Shown: positions 7,701-17,099, counted from the stretch's first letter. The stretch is DNA of 17,389 nucleotides from Flavobacterium psychrophilum (GCA_945872875.1 CAMCBB010000030.1:1-17389), one strand, 5' to 3'. Numbers and translations are program-made. Notes: generated by a model from the sequence alone, not told the origin.

Positions 7701-9034
7701 TGCCAAGGTTAGTAATTCTTGGAGGAGGTGAAAGCGGTGTTGGAACCGCCATATTAGGAAAGAAAAAAGGATATGATGTTTTTGTTTCCGATTTTGGAAA
7801 AATAAAAGATAATTACAAAGAAGTTCTAACAAATAATGAGATTAAATGGGAAGACGAACAGCATACAGAGGCTTTAATTCTGAATGCAGATGTAGTAATG
7901 AAAAGCCCAGGAATTCCCGATAAAGCGCCAATTGTAAAAAAATTAGTAGAGAAAAAAATTCCTGTGATTTCTGAAATTGAATTTGCAGCTCCTTACACCG
8001 ATGCAATAACTATAGGGATTACCGGTAGCAACGGAAAAACAACTACTACCATGCTTACTTATCATTTGCTTAAAGAAGCAGGTTTGAATGTAGGTCTTGG
8101 TGGAAATATAGGAAAAAGCTTTGCTTGGCAAGTTGCCGATGAAAACTATGACTACTATGTTTTAGAATTAAGCAGTTTTCAGTTGGACGGAATTATTAAT
8201 TACAAGCCACACATTGCAATTCTTACAAACATTAGTCCAGACCATTTAGATCGCTACGAATACAAATATGAAAATTATATAGAATCAAAATTTAGAATAA
8301 CAAAAAACCAAACCAACCAAGATTATCTAATCTACGATGCAGATGATCAAGCAAGTCAAAATTGGTTACAAAACAATAAAGTAAAAGCACAATTAATACC
8401 ATTTTCAATAACACAGAACCTTGAAAAAGGGGCGTCTTTAAAAAATAATACTATGGAAATCAACATCAACGAAGAAGAGTTTTTAATGGATACCGCTGAT
8501 ATCGCATTAGAGGGAAAACATAATTTTAAAAATGCAATGGCAGCTACTTCGGTTGCTACTATTTTACGCATAAGAAAACAAACCATTCGCGAAAGTTTAT
8601 CCAATTTTCAAGGGGTAGAACATCGTTTAGAAAAAGTGCTTAAAATTCAAAATGTGCAATACATTAACGACAGTAAAGCAACTAATGTAAACGCTACTTT
8701 TTTTGCACTCGATAGTATGAAAACGCCAACGGTTTGGATTGTTGGGGGTGTAGATAAAGGAAATGATTATACTGAATTAATGCCTTTAGTATTTGAAAAA
8801 GTAAAAGCAATTATTTGTTTAGGAGTGGAAAATAAAAAAATTATTGATGCTTTTGGTAACATGGTTGATATTATGGTAGAAGTAGATAATATGCACGATG
8901 CAGTAAATACAGCAAGACATATTGCCGAAAAAGGAGATTCTGTTTTACTTTCTCCAGCATGCGCAAGTTTTGATTTATTTGAAAATTATGAAGATCGTGG
9001 AAATCAATTTAAAAGTGAAGTTAGAAATTTATAA
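7700..9034 (+). CDS. murD: UDP-N-acetylmuramoylalanine--D-glutamate ligase MurD
   Basis: MurD adds D-glutamate to UDP-MurNAc-L-alanine in the cytoplasm. The N-terminal dinucleotide-like fold starts VILGGGESGVG at 5-15. The P-loop is GSNGKTT at 109-115, followed by ELSSFQLDG at 156-164, LTNISPDHLDRY at 175-186 and the probable carbamylated Lys197 in YIESK. The C-terminal domain has NDSKATN at 323-329, VGGVDKGNDY at 348-357 and SPACASFDLFENYEDRG at 418-434. The reading frame is open upstream to an ATG at 7643, but the ATG at 7700, overlapping the mraY stop by one base, starts directly at the [10 protein letters not shown] strand and gives the normal 444-residue length; the longer form would add 19 unrelated residues encoded within mraY. 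Confidence 0.96.
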   Translation: MPRLVILGGGESGVGTAILGKKKGYDVFVSDFGKIKDNYKEVLTNNEIKWEDEQHTEALILNADVVMKSPGIPDKAPIVKKLVEKKIPVISEIEFAAPYTDAITIGITGSNGKTTTTMLTYHLLKEAGLNVGLGGNIGKSFAWQVADENYDYYVLELSSFQLDGIINYKPHIAILTNISPDHLDRYEYKYENYIESKFRITKNQTNQDYLIYDADDQASQNWLQNNKVKAQLIPFSITQNLEKGASLKNNTMEININEEEFLMDTADIALEGKHNFKNAMAATSVATILRIRKQTIRESLSNFQGVEHRLEKVLKIQNVQYINDSKATNVNATFFALDSMKTPTVWIVGGVDKGNDYTELMPLVFEKVKAIICLGVENKKIIDAFGNMVDIMVEVDNMHDAVNTARHIAEKGDSVLLSPACASFDLFENYEDRGNQFKSEVRNL

Positions 9035-9100
9035 AACAGATTCTATCGTATTTTGTCTTAGGTAAAAGTAAAAACCAAACCCAATACTCAACACCCAATT

Positions 9101-10387
9101 ATGAAAGAATTAATAAATAGTTTAAAAGGAGATAAAGTCATTTGGGCATTCGTTGCGCTATTGGCCTTATTTTCATTTATGTCTGTTTATAGTGCAAGTA
9201 GTAATTTGGCATACACCCGCCAAGGATCTGGTAATGCGGTTACCTATTTACTAAAACATGCGCTTCAAGTTTTCTTAGGGTTTTTCATAATCTACAAAAT
9301 TCATAAGATACCTTATCATTATTTTAGAGCGCTCTCTCTTATTACATTGCCAGTTATTTGGGTATTACTTGCCTATACATTATTTAAAGGAACTGTAATT
9401 GAGGGAGCCAATGCTAGTCGTTGGGTAGAAATTCCATTTATTGGAATTTCATTTCAAACTTCTACTTTGGCAGCCATTGTTTTGTATGTATATGTAGCCC
9501 GCTATTTATCAAGAAAAAGAGAAGAGAAAGTTAGTTTTCAAACTTCCTTTATAGAGTTATGGATTCCGGTGTTTATCACGCTGGCACTTATATTACCGGC
9601 TAACTTTTCTACGGCTGCCTTAATTTTTGCAATGGTAATTATGCTCACTTTTATTGGACAATATCCATTAAAATATATAGGGATAATTATAGGAACCGGG
9701 GCTGCAGCATTGATGTTATTTGTATTGGTGGTTATTGCTTTTCCAGATGCATTTAGAAATAGGGTGGATACCTGGAAGAACCGTATTGAAAATTTTACAA
9801 GCGACAAACCTGGAGAAGACGATTACCAAATAAAAAATGCTAAAATTGCAATTGCCTCCGGTGGATTATATGGATTAGGACCAGGAAAAAGTGTACAGAA
9901 AAACTTTTTACCGCAATCATCATCCGATTTTATTTTTGCAATCATCGTAGAAGAATATGGGTTAATAGGGGCGTTAACAGTAATAGGCCTGTATTTATTA
10001 TTATTAACCCGATTTGTAATTGCAGCTCACAAAGCCAATTCGCTTTTTGGAAAATTAGTTGTGGTTGGTCTCGGATTTCCAATAGTATTCCAGGCAATAT
10101 TAAATATGGCAGTTGCAGTTGAATTACTTCCAGTAACCGGCCAAACCCTACCGCTAATTAGCTCAGGAGGAAGTTCCATTTGGATGACTTGTATTGCAAT
10201 TGGAATTATTCTTAGTGTTACCAAAAAAGAAGAAGAGGTAGCTCAAGAATTAGAAGAAAAACAAAAAAGAGAAGATGCGCTTCAAAAATTAATTGACAAA
10301 CAATTAAAAGAAGACGAAGATGAAGAAGAAATTGAAGACGATTTCTCAATTACAGAAAACCCATTAAAAGCAGTTCAAAACAAATAA
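9101..10387 (+). CDS. ftsW: SEDS-family peptidoglycan glycosyltransferase FtsW
   Basis: FtsW polymerises lipid II into septal glycan strands, acting with FtsI. About ten membrane helices span residues 12-373. Family motifs are GANASRWVEIPFIGISFQ at 102-119, GLGPGKSVQKNFLPQ at 258-272, SSDFIFAIIVEEYG at 274-287, where Asp276 corresponds to the invariant SEDS catalytic aspartate, and GQTLPLISSGGSS at 347-359. The C-terminal 55 residues (about 375-428) form a highly charged Glu/Lys-rich cytoplasmic tail that most proteobacterial FtsW proteins lack. Placement between murD and murG supports FtsW over its paralogue RodA. The 66-base gap upstream is the longest inside the operon. It holds a near-match to a -7 box (TATTTTG, 9049-9055), one T short, so an internal promoter is possible but weakly supported. 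Confidence 0.95.
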   Translation: MKELINSLKGDKVIWAFVALLALFSFMSVYSASSNLAYTRQGSGNAVTYLLKHALQVFLGFFIIYKIHKIPYHYFRALSLITLPVIWVLLAYTLFKGTVIEGANASRWVEIPFIGISFQTSTLAAIVLYVYVARYLSRKREEKVSFQTSFIELWIPVFITLALILPANFSTAALIFAMVIMLTFIGQYPLKYIGIIIGTGAAALMLFVLVVIAFPDAFRNRVDTWKNRIENFTSDKPGEDDYQIKNAKIAIASGGLYGLGPGKSVQKNFLPQSSSDFIFAIIVEEYGLIGALTVIGLYLLLLTRFVIAAHKANSLFGKLVVVGLGFPIVFQAILNMAVAVELLPVTGQTLPLISSGGSSIWMTCIAIGIILSVTKKEEEVAQELEEKQKREDALQKLIDKQLKEDEDEEEIEDDFSITENPLKAVQNK

Positions 10388-10397
10388 TAATTAGAAA

Positions 10398-11492
10398 ATG
10401 AAAAACTATAAATTCATATTAAGTGGCGGCGGAACGGGAGGACATATTTATCCTGCAATAGCCATCGCTAATGAATTGAAATCTCATTTTCCAGATGCTG
10501 AAATTTTATTTGTTGGAGCACAAGATAAAATGGAAATGCAAAAAGTACCCCAGGCAGGATACAAAATCGAAGGTCTTTGGATTGCAGGATTGCAAAGAAA
10601 ACTGACTATACAAAATTTAATGTTTCCATTTAAATTATTAAGTAGTTTGTGGAAATCAAAAAAAATTATAAAAAACTTCCAGCCCGATGCGGTAATAGGA
10701 ACCGGAGGTTTCGCTAGCGGACCTTTGTTACAAGTAGCAAACAGTTTAAATATTCCAACGGTTATCCAGGAACAAAATTCCTATCCGGGCATTACCAATA
10801 AACTGTTGAGTAAAAAAGCAAATTCAATTTGTGTGGCTTACGATAATTTGGATCGATTTTTCCCAAAAAATAAAATTGTATTAACGGGAAATCCGGTTAG
10901 ACAAGATTTATTGGATGTCGATTCAAAAAAAAATGAAGGCATAACCTACTTTAATTTGGATGCTTCCAAAAAGACGCTTTTAGTTCTTGGTGGAAGTTTG
11001 GGTGCACGGAGATTAAATAAATTAATAGAAAAAGAATTGGATTTTCTTTTGGCAAACGACATTCAAGTTTTTTGGCAATGCGGTAAGTTGTATTTTGATG
11101 AATATCAAATTTACAATAAAAGAACAAATGTTCATGTGGTTGCCTTTATTGATCGAATGGATTTGATTTATGCCGCCACCGATTTTGTGATTTCACGAGC
11201 TGGAGCTTCATCGGTATCCGAATTGTGTTTGGTAGGAAAACCAACAATTTTTATTCCTTCACCAAATGTGGCCGAAGACCACCAAACTAAAAATGCTAAT
11301 GCAATCGTAAATAAAAAAGGAGCAATCCTTATCAAAGAATCAGAATTGGATGAAAAGTTTGAAACTACTTTTTCCAATTTAATTTCAAATGAAAATTTAC
11401 AAAAAGAATTAAGTAAAAATATTAAGTTGTTGGCTAAGCCAAATGCGACAAAAGATATCGTTGCAGAAATAATAAAATTAATAGAATCTTAG
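10398..11492 (+). CDS. murG: UDP-N-acetylglucosamine--lipid I N-acetylglucosaminyltransferase MurG
   Basis: MurG is a GT28-family, GT-B fold enzyme that adds GlcNAc to lipid I on the inner face of the membrane, giving lipid II. The N-terminal loop [12 protein letters not shown] is at 9-20, GTGGFASGP at 101-109 and [12 protein letters not shown] at 124-135. The C-terminal domain has GNPVR at 164-168, [11 protein letters not shown] at 197-207 and the UDP-GlcNAc binding region [11 protein letters not shown] at 266-276, with EDHQTKNA at 293-300. Length 364 is normal and no motif is missing. The ATG is 10 bases after the ftsW stop, preceded by the A-rich sequence TTAGAAA typical of start sites in this phylum. 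Confidence 0.97.
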   Translation: MKNYKFILSGGGTGGHIYPAIAIANELKSHFPDAEILFVGAQDKMEMQKVPQAGYKIEGLWIAGLQRKLTIQNLMFPFKLLSSLWKSKKIIKNFQPDAVIGTGGFASGPLLQVANSLNIPTVIQEQNSYPGITNKLLSKKANSICVAYDNLDRFFPKNKIVLTGNPVRQDLLDVDSKKNEGITYFNLDASKKTLLVLGGSLGARRLNKLIEKELDFLLANDIQVFWQCGKLYFDEYQIYNKRTNVHVVAFIDRMDLIYAATDFVISRAGASSVSELCLVGKPTIFIPSPNVAEDHQTKNANAIVNKKGAILIKESELDEKFETTFSNLISNENLQKELSKNIKLLAKPNATKDIVAEIIKLIES

Positions 11493-11505
11493 TTTGTACC
11501 TTAAA

Positions 11506-12846
11506 ATGAATAGTAACCAAATACATAATGTCTATTTTATAGGGATTGGAGGCATCGGGATGAGTGCTTTGGCTCGCTATTTTCAGAATGTTGGTAAAAA
11601 GGTTTCAGGTTACGATAAAACCCCAACCACGCTAACAGACGAATTAATTGCAGACGGTATGGATATTCATTTTGAAGACAATATTAATTTAATTCCAGCC
11701 AATTTTTATACCGAAAACACTTTGGTGATTGTAACGCCTGCGGTTCCGGTTACGCATTCGGAGTGGAATTATTTTGTGGAGCGTGATTATACAATAAAAA
11801 AGCGTGCTGAAGTCTTAGGAATAATTACTAAAGACACCTTTTGTTTTGCCGTTGCCGGGACACACGGAAAAACGACAACATCAAGTATTCTCGGGCACAT
11901 ATTATATGAAAGCGGAGCAGATGTTACGGCTTTCCTTGGCGGAATTCTAGAAAATTACCATTCCAATTTAATTGGAACCGGTAAAACAGTGACTGTTGTA
12001 GAAGCCGATGAATTTGATCGCTCGTTTTTGCATTTGCATCCAAATATTGCTTGCGTAACTTCAATGGATGCCGATCATTTAGATATCTATGGAGATAAAG
12101 CAGCTATTGAAGATTCATTCAGAGAATTTGCAGATAAAGTACAAGATAAAAGTAATTTATTTGTGCCAAAAGGCATGGATTTAGAGGGAGTTAGTATTGC
12201 AATAAATGACGAGGCAGCTTTTAAAGCATGCAATATCCGAATAGAAAACAGCAGTTATGTTTTTGATGTGCAAACTCCAACAGAAACGATTTCAAATATT
12301 GCTTTTGGATTGCCAGGGCATCACAATTTAATGAATGCTTTGATGGCGTTGGCAATGGCTAAAACATATGGAACATCAAGCGATGCTATTAAAAATGCAT
12401 TGGCAACTTTTAAAGGAGTGCAGCGTCGTTTTTCATACCAAATTAAGAATCAAGATTTAGTTTACATTGATGATTATGCGCACCATCCAACTGAAATCAA
12501 TGCAGTGCATCAAGCTGTAAGAGAATTGTATCCGAATCAAAAAGTGTTGGCAGTTTTTCAGCCACATTTATTTAGTAGAACCAAAGATTTTGCTGATGAT
12601 TTTGCAACAAGCTTATCTCAATTTGATGAAGTACTGTTGTTGGATATTTATCCTGCTCGTGAATTGCCTATGCCTGGAATTACTTCTTCGTGGTTACTAG
12701 AAAAAATTAATAATAAAAATAAAAAATTGGTTTCCAAAGAAAAATTAATCAAAGCGATACAAGAAAGTGACGCTAAAGTAATTGTAACTATTGGGGCAGG
12801 AGATATTGGAGAATTAGTACCATCTATTAAAAAATCTTTATTATGA
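11506..12846 (+). CDS. murC: UDP-N-acetylmuramate--L-alanine ligase MurC
   Basis: MurC ligates L-alanine to UDP-MurNAc, the first step of stem-peptide assembly. The N-terminal motif FIGIGGIGMSALAR is at 11-24, the P-loop AGTHGKTTTSS at 117-127, EADEFDRSF at 166-174, MDADHLDIYGD at 187-197, PGHHNLMNALMA at 270-281, DYAHHPTEI at 323-331 and FQPHLFSRT at 351-359. The 446-residue length fits. The open frame could begin at a TTG at 11494, but the ATG at 11506 is preferred because it puts the glycine-rich motif at the usual distance from the N-terminus and follows an A-rich TTAAA. The last 4 bases overlap the ftsQ start (ATGA), implying translational coupling. Confidence 0.96.
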   Translation: MNSNQIHNVYFIGIGGIGMSALARYFQNVGKKVSGYDKTPTTLTDELIADGMDIHFEDNINLIPANFYTENTLVIVTPAVPVTHSEWNYFVERDYTIKKRAEVLGIITKDTFCFAVAGTHGKTTTSSILGHILYESGADVTAFLGGILENYHSNLIGTGKTVTVVEADEFDRSFLHLHPNIACVTSMDADHLDIYGDKAAIEDSFREFADKVQDKSNLFVPKGMDLEGVSIAINDEAAFKACNIRIENSSYVFDVQTPTETISNIAFGLPGHHNLMNALMALAMAKTYGTSSDAIKNALATFKGVQRRFSYQIKNQDLVYIDDYAHHPTEINAVHQAVRELYPNQKVLAVFQPHLFSRTKDFADDFATSLSQFDEVLLLDIYPARELPMPGITSSWLLEKINNKNKKLVSKEKLIKAIQESDAKVIVTIGAGDIGELVPSIKKSLL

Positions 12847-13565
12847 AAATTTTTAGCTGGATAAACCTTCGATTATTACTGATGTTAGCGTTGGTTATCT
12901 TTTTATTTGCATTTACGTCCAATAGAAATTTGCAACGAAAAATCATTAAAACGGAGGTCATTTTTGTAGAAAATGATGCAGATTTCATTAGCAAAAAAAC
13001 GGTTAATAAATTGTTAATAGAAAATAAAATGGATGTGCGAAGTATAGCAAAAGAGGACTTAAATTTGAACAAATTGGAAAATTCCATCAACAATAACCCT
13101 ATGGTTGATAAAGCAGAGGTGTATGTTACTGTAGATGGAGTTCTTAAGGCAATAGTCAAACAAAAGGCCCCAATTGCAAGGGTTTTTGATAGTGTAGGAA
13201 CCTATTATCTAGATAATGAGGGAAATACGATGCCGTTATCAGGAATAAATACGGCTAGGGTGCCATTGGTTTTAGGTGAAATAAGTTCAAAAAATAGAAA
13301 AAAGCTGGCTCAAGTTTTAAGGGTTATTAACAAAGATCCTTTTTTGAAAAAAAATATAATTGGAGTGGAGTTAGACGCAAATGACGACTTAAAAATGACC
13401 AATAGAAATTTTGATTTTCAAATTGAGTTTGGGAAAATGGTTCAAGTAGAGAATAAATTTAACAATTATAAAGCTTTTTTTCAAAAAGCAATTGTAGATC
13501 GTTCTTTAACAAAATATAAAAAAATAAATTTGAGATTTAGTCATCAAGTGGTTTGTACTAAATAG
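12843..13565 (+). CDS. ftsQ: FtsQ/DivIB-family cell division protein
   Basis: A 240-residue bitopic protein with a short cytoplasmic N-terminus and one membrane helix at about 8-25 (LRLLLMLALVIFLFAF). The first periplasmic domain at about 36-106 has a POTRA-like pattern, including NNNPMVDKAEVYV at 83-95, where FtsQ proteins typically have a P-x-V-x-x-A motif. The following region (about 110-225) corresponds to the FtsQ beta domain that binds FtsB and FtsL. In the divisome it links early and late proteins. Sequence conservation in this family is low; fold pattern and position between murC and ftsA make the call firm. It overlaps murC by 4 bases and is followed by a 45-base gap with no clear promoter before ftsA. 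Confidence 0.88.
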   Translation: MKIFSWINLRLLLMLALVIFLFAFTSNRNLQRKIIKTEVIFVENDADFISKKTVNKLLIENKMDVRSIAKEDLNLNKLENSINNNPMVDKAEVYVTVDGVLKAIVKQKAPIARVFDSVGTYYLDNEGNTMPLSGINTARVPLVLGEISSKNRKKLAQVLRVINKDPFLKKNIIGVELDANDDLKMTNRNFDFQIEFGKMVQVENKFNNYKAFFQKAIVDRSLTKYKKINLRFSHQVVCTK

Positions 13566-13610
13566 CAATTAAGAAATAAAAAAGCTTGAATTCGAATAAT
13601 TAGGCACAAT

Positions 13611-14999
13611 ATGGATAACAGAGAAAGCATTGCGGTAGGCTTAGACATTGGAACTACGAAAATCGTAGCGATGATTGGTAAGAAGAATGAATATGGTAAA
13701 CTTGAAATTTTAGGCATTGGAAAAGCTAAAAGTTTAGGTGTGGCTAGAGGTGTTGTAAATAACATCACACAAACTACGCAGTCTATTCAACAAGCCGTTA
13801 ATGATGCAGAGGAAAATTCGGGTTATAAAATTAATGATGTGGTGGTTGGAATTGCGGGTCAACACATTCGTAGTATTCAACATACCGATTACATCAGCAG
13901 AGGAAATTCTGACGAAGTAATAACGCAACAAGATATTCAAACCCTAATCGATCAGGTTAATAAATTAGCAATGTTACCTGGAGAAGAAATAATACATGTT
14001 TTGCCTCAAGAATATAAAATTGATGGTCAAGCAGAAATAAAAGAACCAATAGGAATGTATGGTTCAAGATTAGAAGCAACTTTTCATGTTGTGGTAGGTC
14101 AGGCTTCTTCAATTAGAAATATTGTGAGATGTGTACAAAGTACCGGAATTGAATTATCCGGAATTACTTTAGAGCCACTAGCTTCTGCAGATGCAGTATT
14201 GAGTCAAGAAGAAAAAGAAGCGGGTGTTGCTTTGATTGACATAGGTGGTGGAACAACTGATTTGGCTATTTTTAAAGACGGAATTATTCGCCATACTGCT
14301 GTAGTTCCATTTGGAGGAAATGTAATTACAGATGATATTAAAGAAGGCTGTTCGATTATAGAAAAACAAGCAGAATTACTAAAAGTAAAATTTGGTTCGG
14401 CTTGGCCTGGTGAAAATAGAGACAACGAAATTGTATCAATTCCTGGTTTAAGAGGAAGAGAGCCTAAAGAAATATCGTTGAAAAACTTATCCAAAATAAT
14501 TCATGCTCGAGTAGTAGAAATTATTGAGCAAGTTTTTGCAGAAATTAAAGCATACGGTCATGATGATCCAAGAAAAAAATTAATTGCAGGAATTGTATTA
14601 ACTGGAGGGGGATCACAATTGCAACACATTAAGCAATTAGTAGAATACATAACCGGAATGGATACTAGAATAGGCTATCCAAACGAGCATTTAGCAGGTA
14701 ATTCGGGAGATGAAATATCAAGCCCATTATTTGCTACAGCAGTTGGGTTAGTTATGAATAGCGTTGCAAATAATACCCAAAGTGCCTATAAATTACAAGC
14801 ATCAATTGTGGAAACACCACAACCAACAATTACTAGAGAAGCACCTTCATTAGAAATTCAAGACGAGTCACAAGTGACAAATGAAGCACACGAAGAAACT
14901 CCTGTAGTGAAGCCTGTAAAGAAAGGCCCAGAGATTAATGAGTCCTTTATGGATAAAATATTAGGAAGAGTAAAAGATTTTCTAGACAATGCAGAATAA
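13611..14999 (+). CDS. ftsA: Cell division protein FtsA
   Basis: FtsA is the actin-like ATPase that tethers FtsZ filaments to the inner membrane. The phosphate-1 motif is LDIGTTKIVA at 11-20, the phosphate-2 motif LIDIGGGTTDLAIF at 208-221 and the adenosine motif GIVLTGGGSQL at 327-337. The FtsA-specific 1C domain occupies about 85-165. After the core (to about 390) comes a polar, Pro/Glu-rich linker of about 50 residues and then a C-terminal segment SFMDKILGRVKDFLDN (445-460) with hydrophobic residues on one helical face, which is the membrane-targeting amphipathic helix. At 462 residues it is longer than the roughly 420 of E. coli because of the linker. It lies 43 bases before ftsZ, with no obvious internal promoter. 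Confidence 0.96.
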   Translation: MDNRESIAVGLDIGTTKIVAMIGKKNEYGKLEILGIGKAKSLGVARGVVNNITQTTQSIQQAVNDAEENSGYKINDVVVGIAGQHIRSIQHTDYISRGNSDEVITQQDIQTLIDQVNKLAMLPGEEIIHVLPQEYKIDGQAEIKEPIGMYGSRLEATFHVVVGQASSIRNIVRCVQSTGIELSGITLEPLASADAVLSQEEKEAGVALIDIGGGTTDLAIFKDGIIRHTAVVPFGGNVITDDIKEGCSIIEKQAELLKVKFGSAWPGENRDNEIVSIPGLRGREPKEISLKNLSKIIHARVVEIIEQVFAEIKAYGHDDPRKKLIAGIVLTGGGSQLQHIKQLVEYITGMDTRIGYPNEHLAGNSGDEISSPLFATAVGLVMNSVANNTQSAYKLQASIVETPQPTITREAPSLEIQDESQVTNEAHEETPVVKPVKKGPEINESFMDKILGRVKDFLDNAE

Positions 15000-15042
15000 A
15001 GACAATTAAAGATATTAAGTAGAATAAAAAACCCAAAGTTTT

Positions 15043-16965
15043 ATGATGAGCAACTCAGAATTTGGAAACATTTCATTTGATTTACCTAAAAATCAATCCA
15101 ATGTAATTAAAGTTATCGGTGTAGGTGGTGGTGGTAGCAACGCAATCAACCACATGTTTAAACAAGGTATTAAAGGCGTAGACTTTATTGTCTGTAACAC
15201 TGATTCACAAGCTTTGCAAAATAGTCCGGTACCCAATAAAATTCAGTTAGGTGTAAACTTAACCGAAGGATTAGGAGCCGGAGCAAATCCAGATGTTGGA
15301 CAACAATCTGCAATAGAAAGTGTTGCCGATATTGAAAAAATGTTAGATACAAATACCAAAATGGTTTTCATTACTGCAGGAATGGGTGGTGGAACCGGAA
15401 CAGGTGCTGCGCCAGTAATTGCTCAATTGGCGAAAGAAAGAGATATTCTTACAGTGGGAATTGTAACTATTCCTTTTCAATTTGAAGGTAAGGTTCGTCA
15501 AGATCAAGCATTAATTGGAGTTGAAAGATTACGCAAACATGTTGATTCTTTAATTGTCATAAATAATAATAAATTAAGAGAAGTATATGGTAACCTTGGC
15601 TTCAAAGCAGGTTTCTCCAAAGCTGATGAAGTATTGGCAACTGCATCAAGAGGAATTGCCGAAGTAATTACACACCATTATACTCAAAATATAGATTTAA
15701 AAGATGCTAAAACAGTATTAGCAAATAGCGGTACCGCTATAATGGGATCTGCAGTTGCAACTGGAGAAAATAGAGCAAAAGAAGCTATTATTTCTGCATT
15801 AGATTCCCCTTTATTAAATGATAATAAAATTTCGGGTGCTAAAAATGTATTGTTACTTATCGTTTCTGGAACTAGTGAAATTACCATTGATGAAATTGGC
15901 GAAATTAACGATCATATTCAAGCCGAAGCAGGTTACAACGCCAATATAATTATGGGTGTTGGAGAAGATGAAGCCCATGGAGATGCTATTGCTGTAACTA
16001 TTATTGCAACCGGATTTAATGTAGAACAACAAAATGAAATCGTTAATACAGAGCCTAAAAAGATTATTCTTCAATTAGAAGAAGATCAAAAAATGGTTCA
16101 TGATTTGTCTCAAAATAAAGTTGCTGAAATTCCATTAATTACTGATGCTCCAATTGTTGCTAAAGAAGAAAAAATCATTTTTGAATTAATCGAAGAAGAA
16201 GTAATTGAAGCGCCTGTTTTTGCAAAAGTGGATAACGATTTAGTTGCAATGAACGAATTCATTCGCAACTTGGATGTTACTTTTGAAATTGTATCTCCAA
16301 TTAATGATTTAGATTTTCAAATTGAAGCGCCTTTAGTTAACGAATTCAAAGTAAATGAACCAATATTTGCTAGAGAAGAAGAGCAAATTACATTCGCTTT
16401 TGATTTGCCTGTAGATAAAACAATCGAAACCAAACAACAAGAAAATACCTACTTTGACTTAACTGCCGAAACTAAAAATATTGAGGTTAATGAACCAATC
16501 GAGTTTGTTTCTGTAACCGAATTAAACGAGAATGGGGTTATTAAATATTCGTTAGAAGAATATATGGAAATTGATAATGATTTATTGAACTCTAAACCTA
16601 CAGAGACTATTTCTGAACCATTAGAAGAATCATTAAACATTACCATGAAAGTTGCCGATGTAAGCAAACCAACATATGCAACCCATACCGAAGACATTTC
16701 TCCATTAGACATGACTATAGAAGAGACTTTAAAACTTCGCGCAGACGAGAGAAGAAGAAAATTAAAAGAGTTTAATTATAAGTTTCACAATAACCCTTCA
16801 AGAGTAGAAGAATTAGAGAGAGAACCAGCTTATAAAAGACTTGGAGTTGAATTATCAGATAATGGTGGTTTAAATTCTAATTCGAGAATGTCTTTAGGAA
16901 CAGATAGTAATGATGATGTACAATTGCGTTCTAATAATTCTTTTTTACATGATAATGTAGATTAA
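15043..16965 (+). CDS. ftsZ: Cell division protein FtsZ with long C-terminal linker
   Basis: FtsZ is the tubulin-like GTPase that forms the division ring. The GTP-binding loop GVGGGGSNAINHM is at 26-38, the tubulin signature GMGGGTGTGAAP at 113-124 and the T7 synergy loop N216-x-D218-x-x-D221. The globular core ends at about residue 328. It is followed by an acidic linker of about 260 residues, with loosely repeated phrases such as PVFAKVDND and PIFAREEEQITFAFDLP. A basic helical stretch (about 558-592) leads into the conserved peptide EPAYKRLGVELSD at 594-606, which should bind FtsA. Unusually, about 34 Asn/Ser-rich residues follow that peptide. Total length is 640 against 383 in E. coli; long tails are common in flavobacteria. 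Two adjacent ATGs (15043, 15046) could serve as the start. A terminator follows within 25 bases. Confidence 0.97.
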   Translation: MMSNSEFGNISFDLPKNQSNVIKVIGVGGGGSNAINHMFKQGIKGVDFIVCNTDSQALQNSPVPNKIQLGVNLTEGLGAGANPDVGQQSAIESVADIEKMLDTNTKMVFITAGMGGGTGTGAAPVIAQLAKERDILTVGIVTIPFQFEGKVRQDQALIGVERLRKHVDSLIVINNNKLREVYGNLGFKAGFSKADEVLATASRGIAEVITHHYTQNIDLKDAKTVLANSGTAIMGSAVATGENRAKEAIISALDSPLLNDNKISGAKNVLLLIVSGTSEITIDEIGEINDHIQAEAGYNANIIMGVGEDEAHGDAIAVTIIATGFNVEQQNEIVNTEPKKIILQLEEDQKMVHDLSQNKVAEIPLITDAPIVAKEEKIIFELIEEEVIEAPVFAKVDNDLVAMNEFIRNLDVTFEIVSPINDLDFQIEAPLVNEFKVNEPIFAREEEQITFAFDLPVDKTIETKQQENTYFDLTAETKNIEVNEPIEFVSVTELNENGVIKYSLEEYMEIDNDLLNSKPTETISEPLEESLNITMKVADVSKPTYATHTEDISPLDMTIEETLKLRADERRRKLKEFNYKFHNNPSRVEELEREPAYKRLGVELSDNGGLNSNSRMSLGTDSNDDVQLRSNNSFLHDNVD

Positions 16966-16987
16966 ACAAGTTAGTTATATTTTTTTT

Positions 16988-17024
16988 AACCCGAAGTTTC
17001 TTCAGAGATTTCGGGTTTTTTTTT
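16988..17024 (+). terminator. Intrinsic terminator of the dcw operon
   Basis: AACCCGAA (16988-16995) pairs perfectly with TTCGGGTT (17010-17017). The stem can extend inward by five more pairs, including two G-U wobbles, to a TTCA loop at 17001-17004. An uninterrupted T run from 17016 to 17024 follows directly. It starts 22 bases after the ftsZ stop, so it closes the mraZ-ftsZ transcript and insulates the next gene. Confidence 0.92.
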
Positions 17025-17031
17025 ATCTTTA
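17024..17031 (+). promoter_or_regulatory. Weak candidate -7 box for the YqeY-type gene
   Basis: TATCTTTA matches TAnnTTTG at seven of eight positions and lies directly after the terminator, about 70 bases before the next start codon. No -33 element is evident. A separate promoter is expected because the terminator precedes this gene, but the exact box is uncertain. Confidence 0.35.
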
Positions 17032-17099
17032 CGCCTGCATTTGTGTAAGTTCAGTGCGTTTAATTTTAGCTTTAAATTTAATTTATAAATAAAAAAAAT

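Noticed and set aside
11494..11505. TTG start adding four residues to MurC
   Set aside because: The ATG at 11506 gives a normal N-terminus and a better A-rich upstream context; nothing favours the TTG here, unlike mraZ where no ATG alternative exists.
12827..13159. 110-codon open frame on the minus strand opposite ftsQ
   Set aside because: It lies fully against the ftsQ reading frame, its translation is low-complexity and matches no family I know, and there is no gene context for it. It is a shadow of ftsQ.
14204..14494. 96-codon minus-strand open frame within ftsA
   Set aside because: It overlaps the conserved ATPase core of ftsA and the translation has no recognisable domain; treated as a chance frame.
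16449..16712. 87-codon minus-strand open frame within the FtsZ linker
   Set aside because: The plus-strand frame continues FtsZ through to the conserved C-terminal peptide, so this is the shadow of a low-complexity coding stretch.
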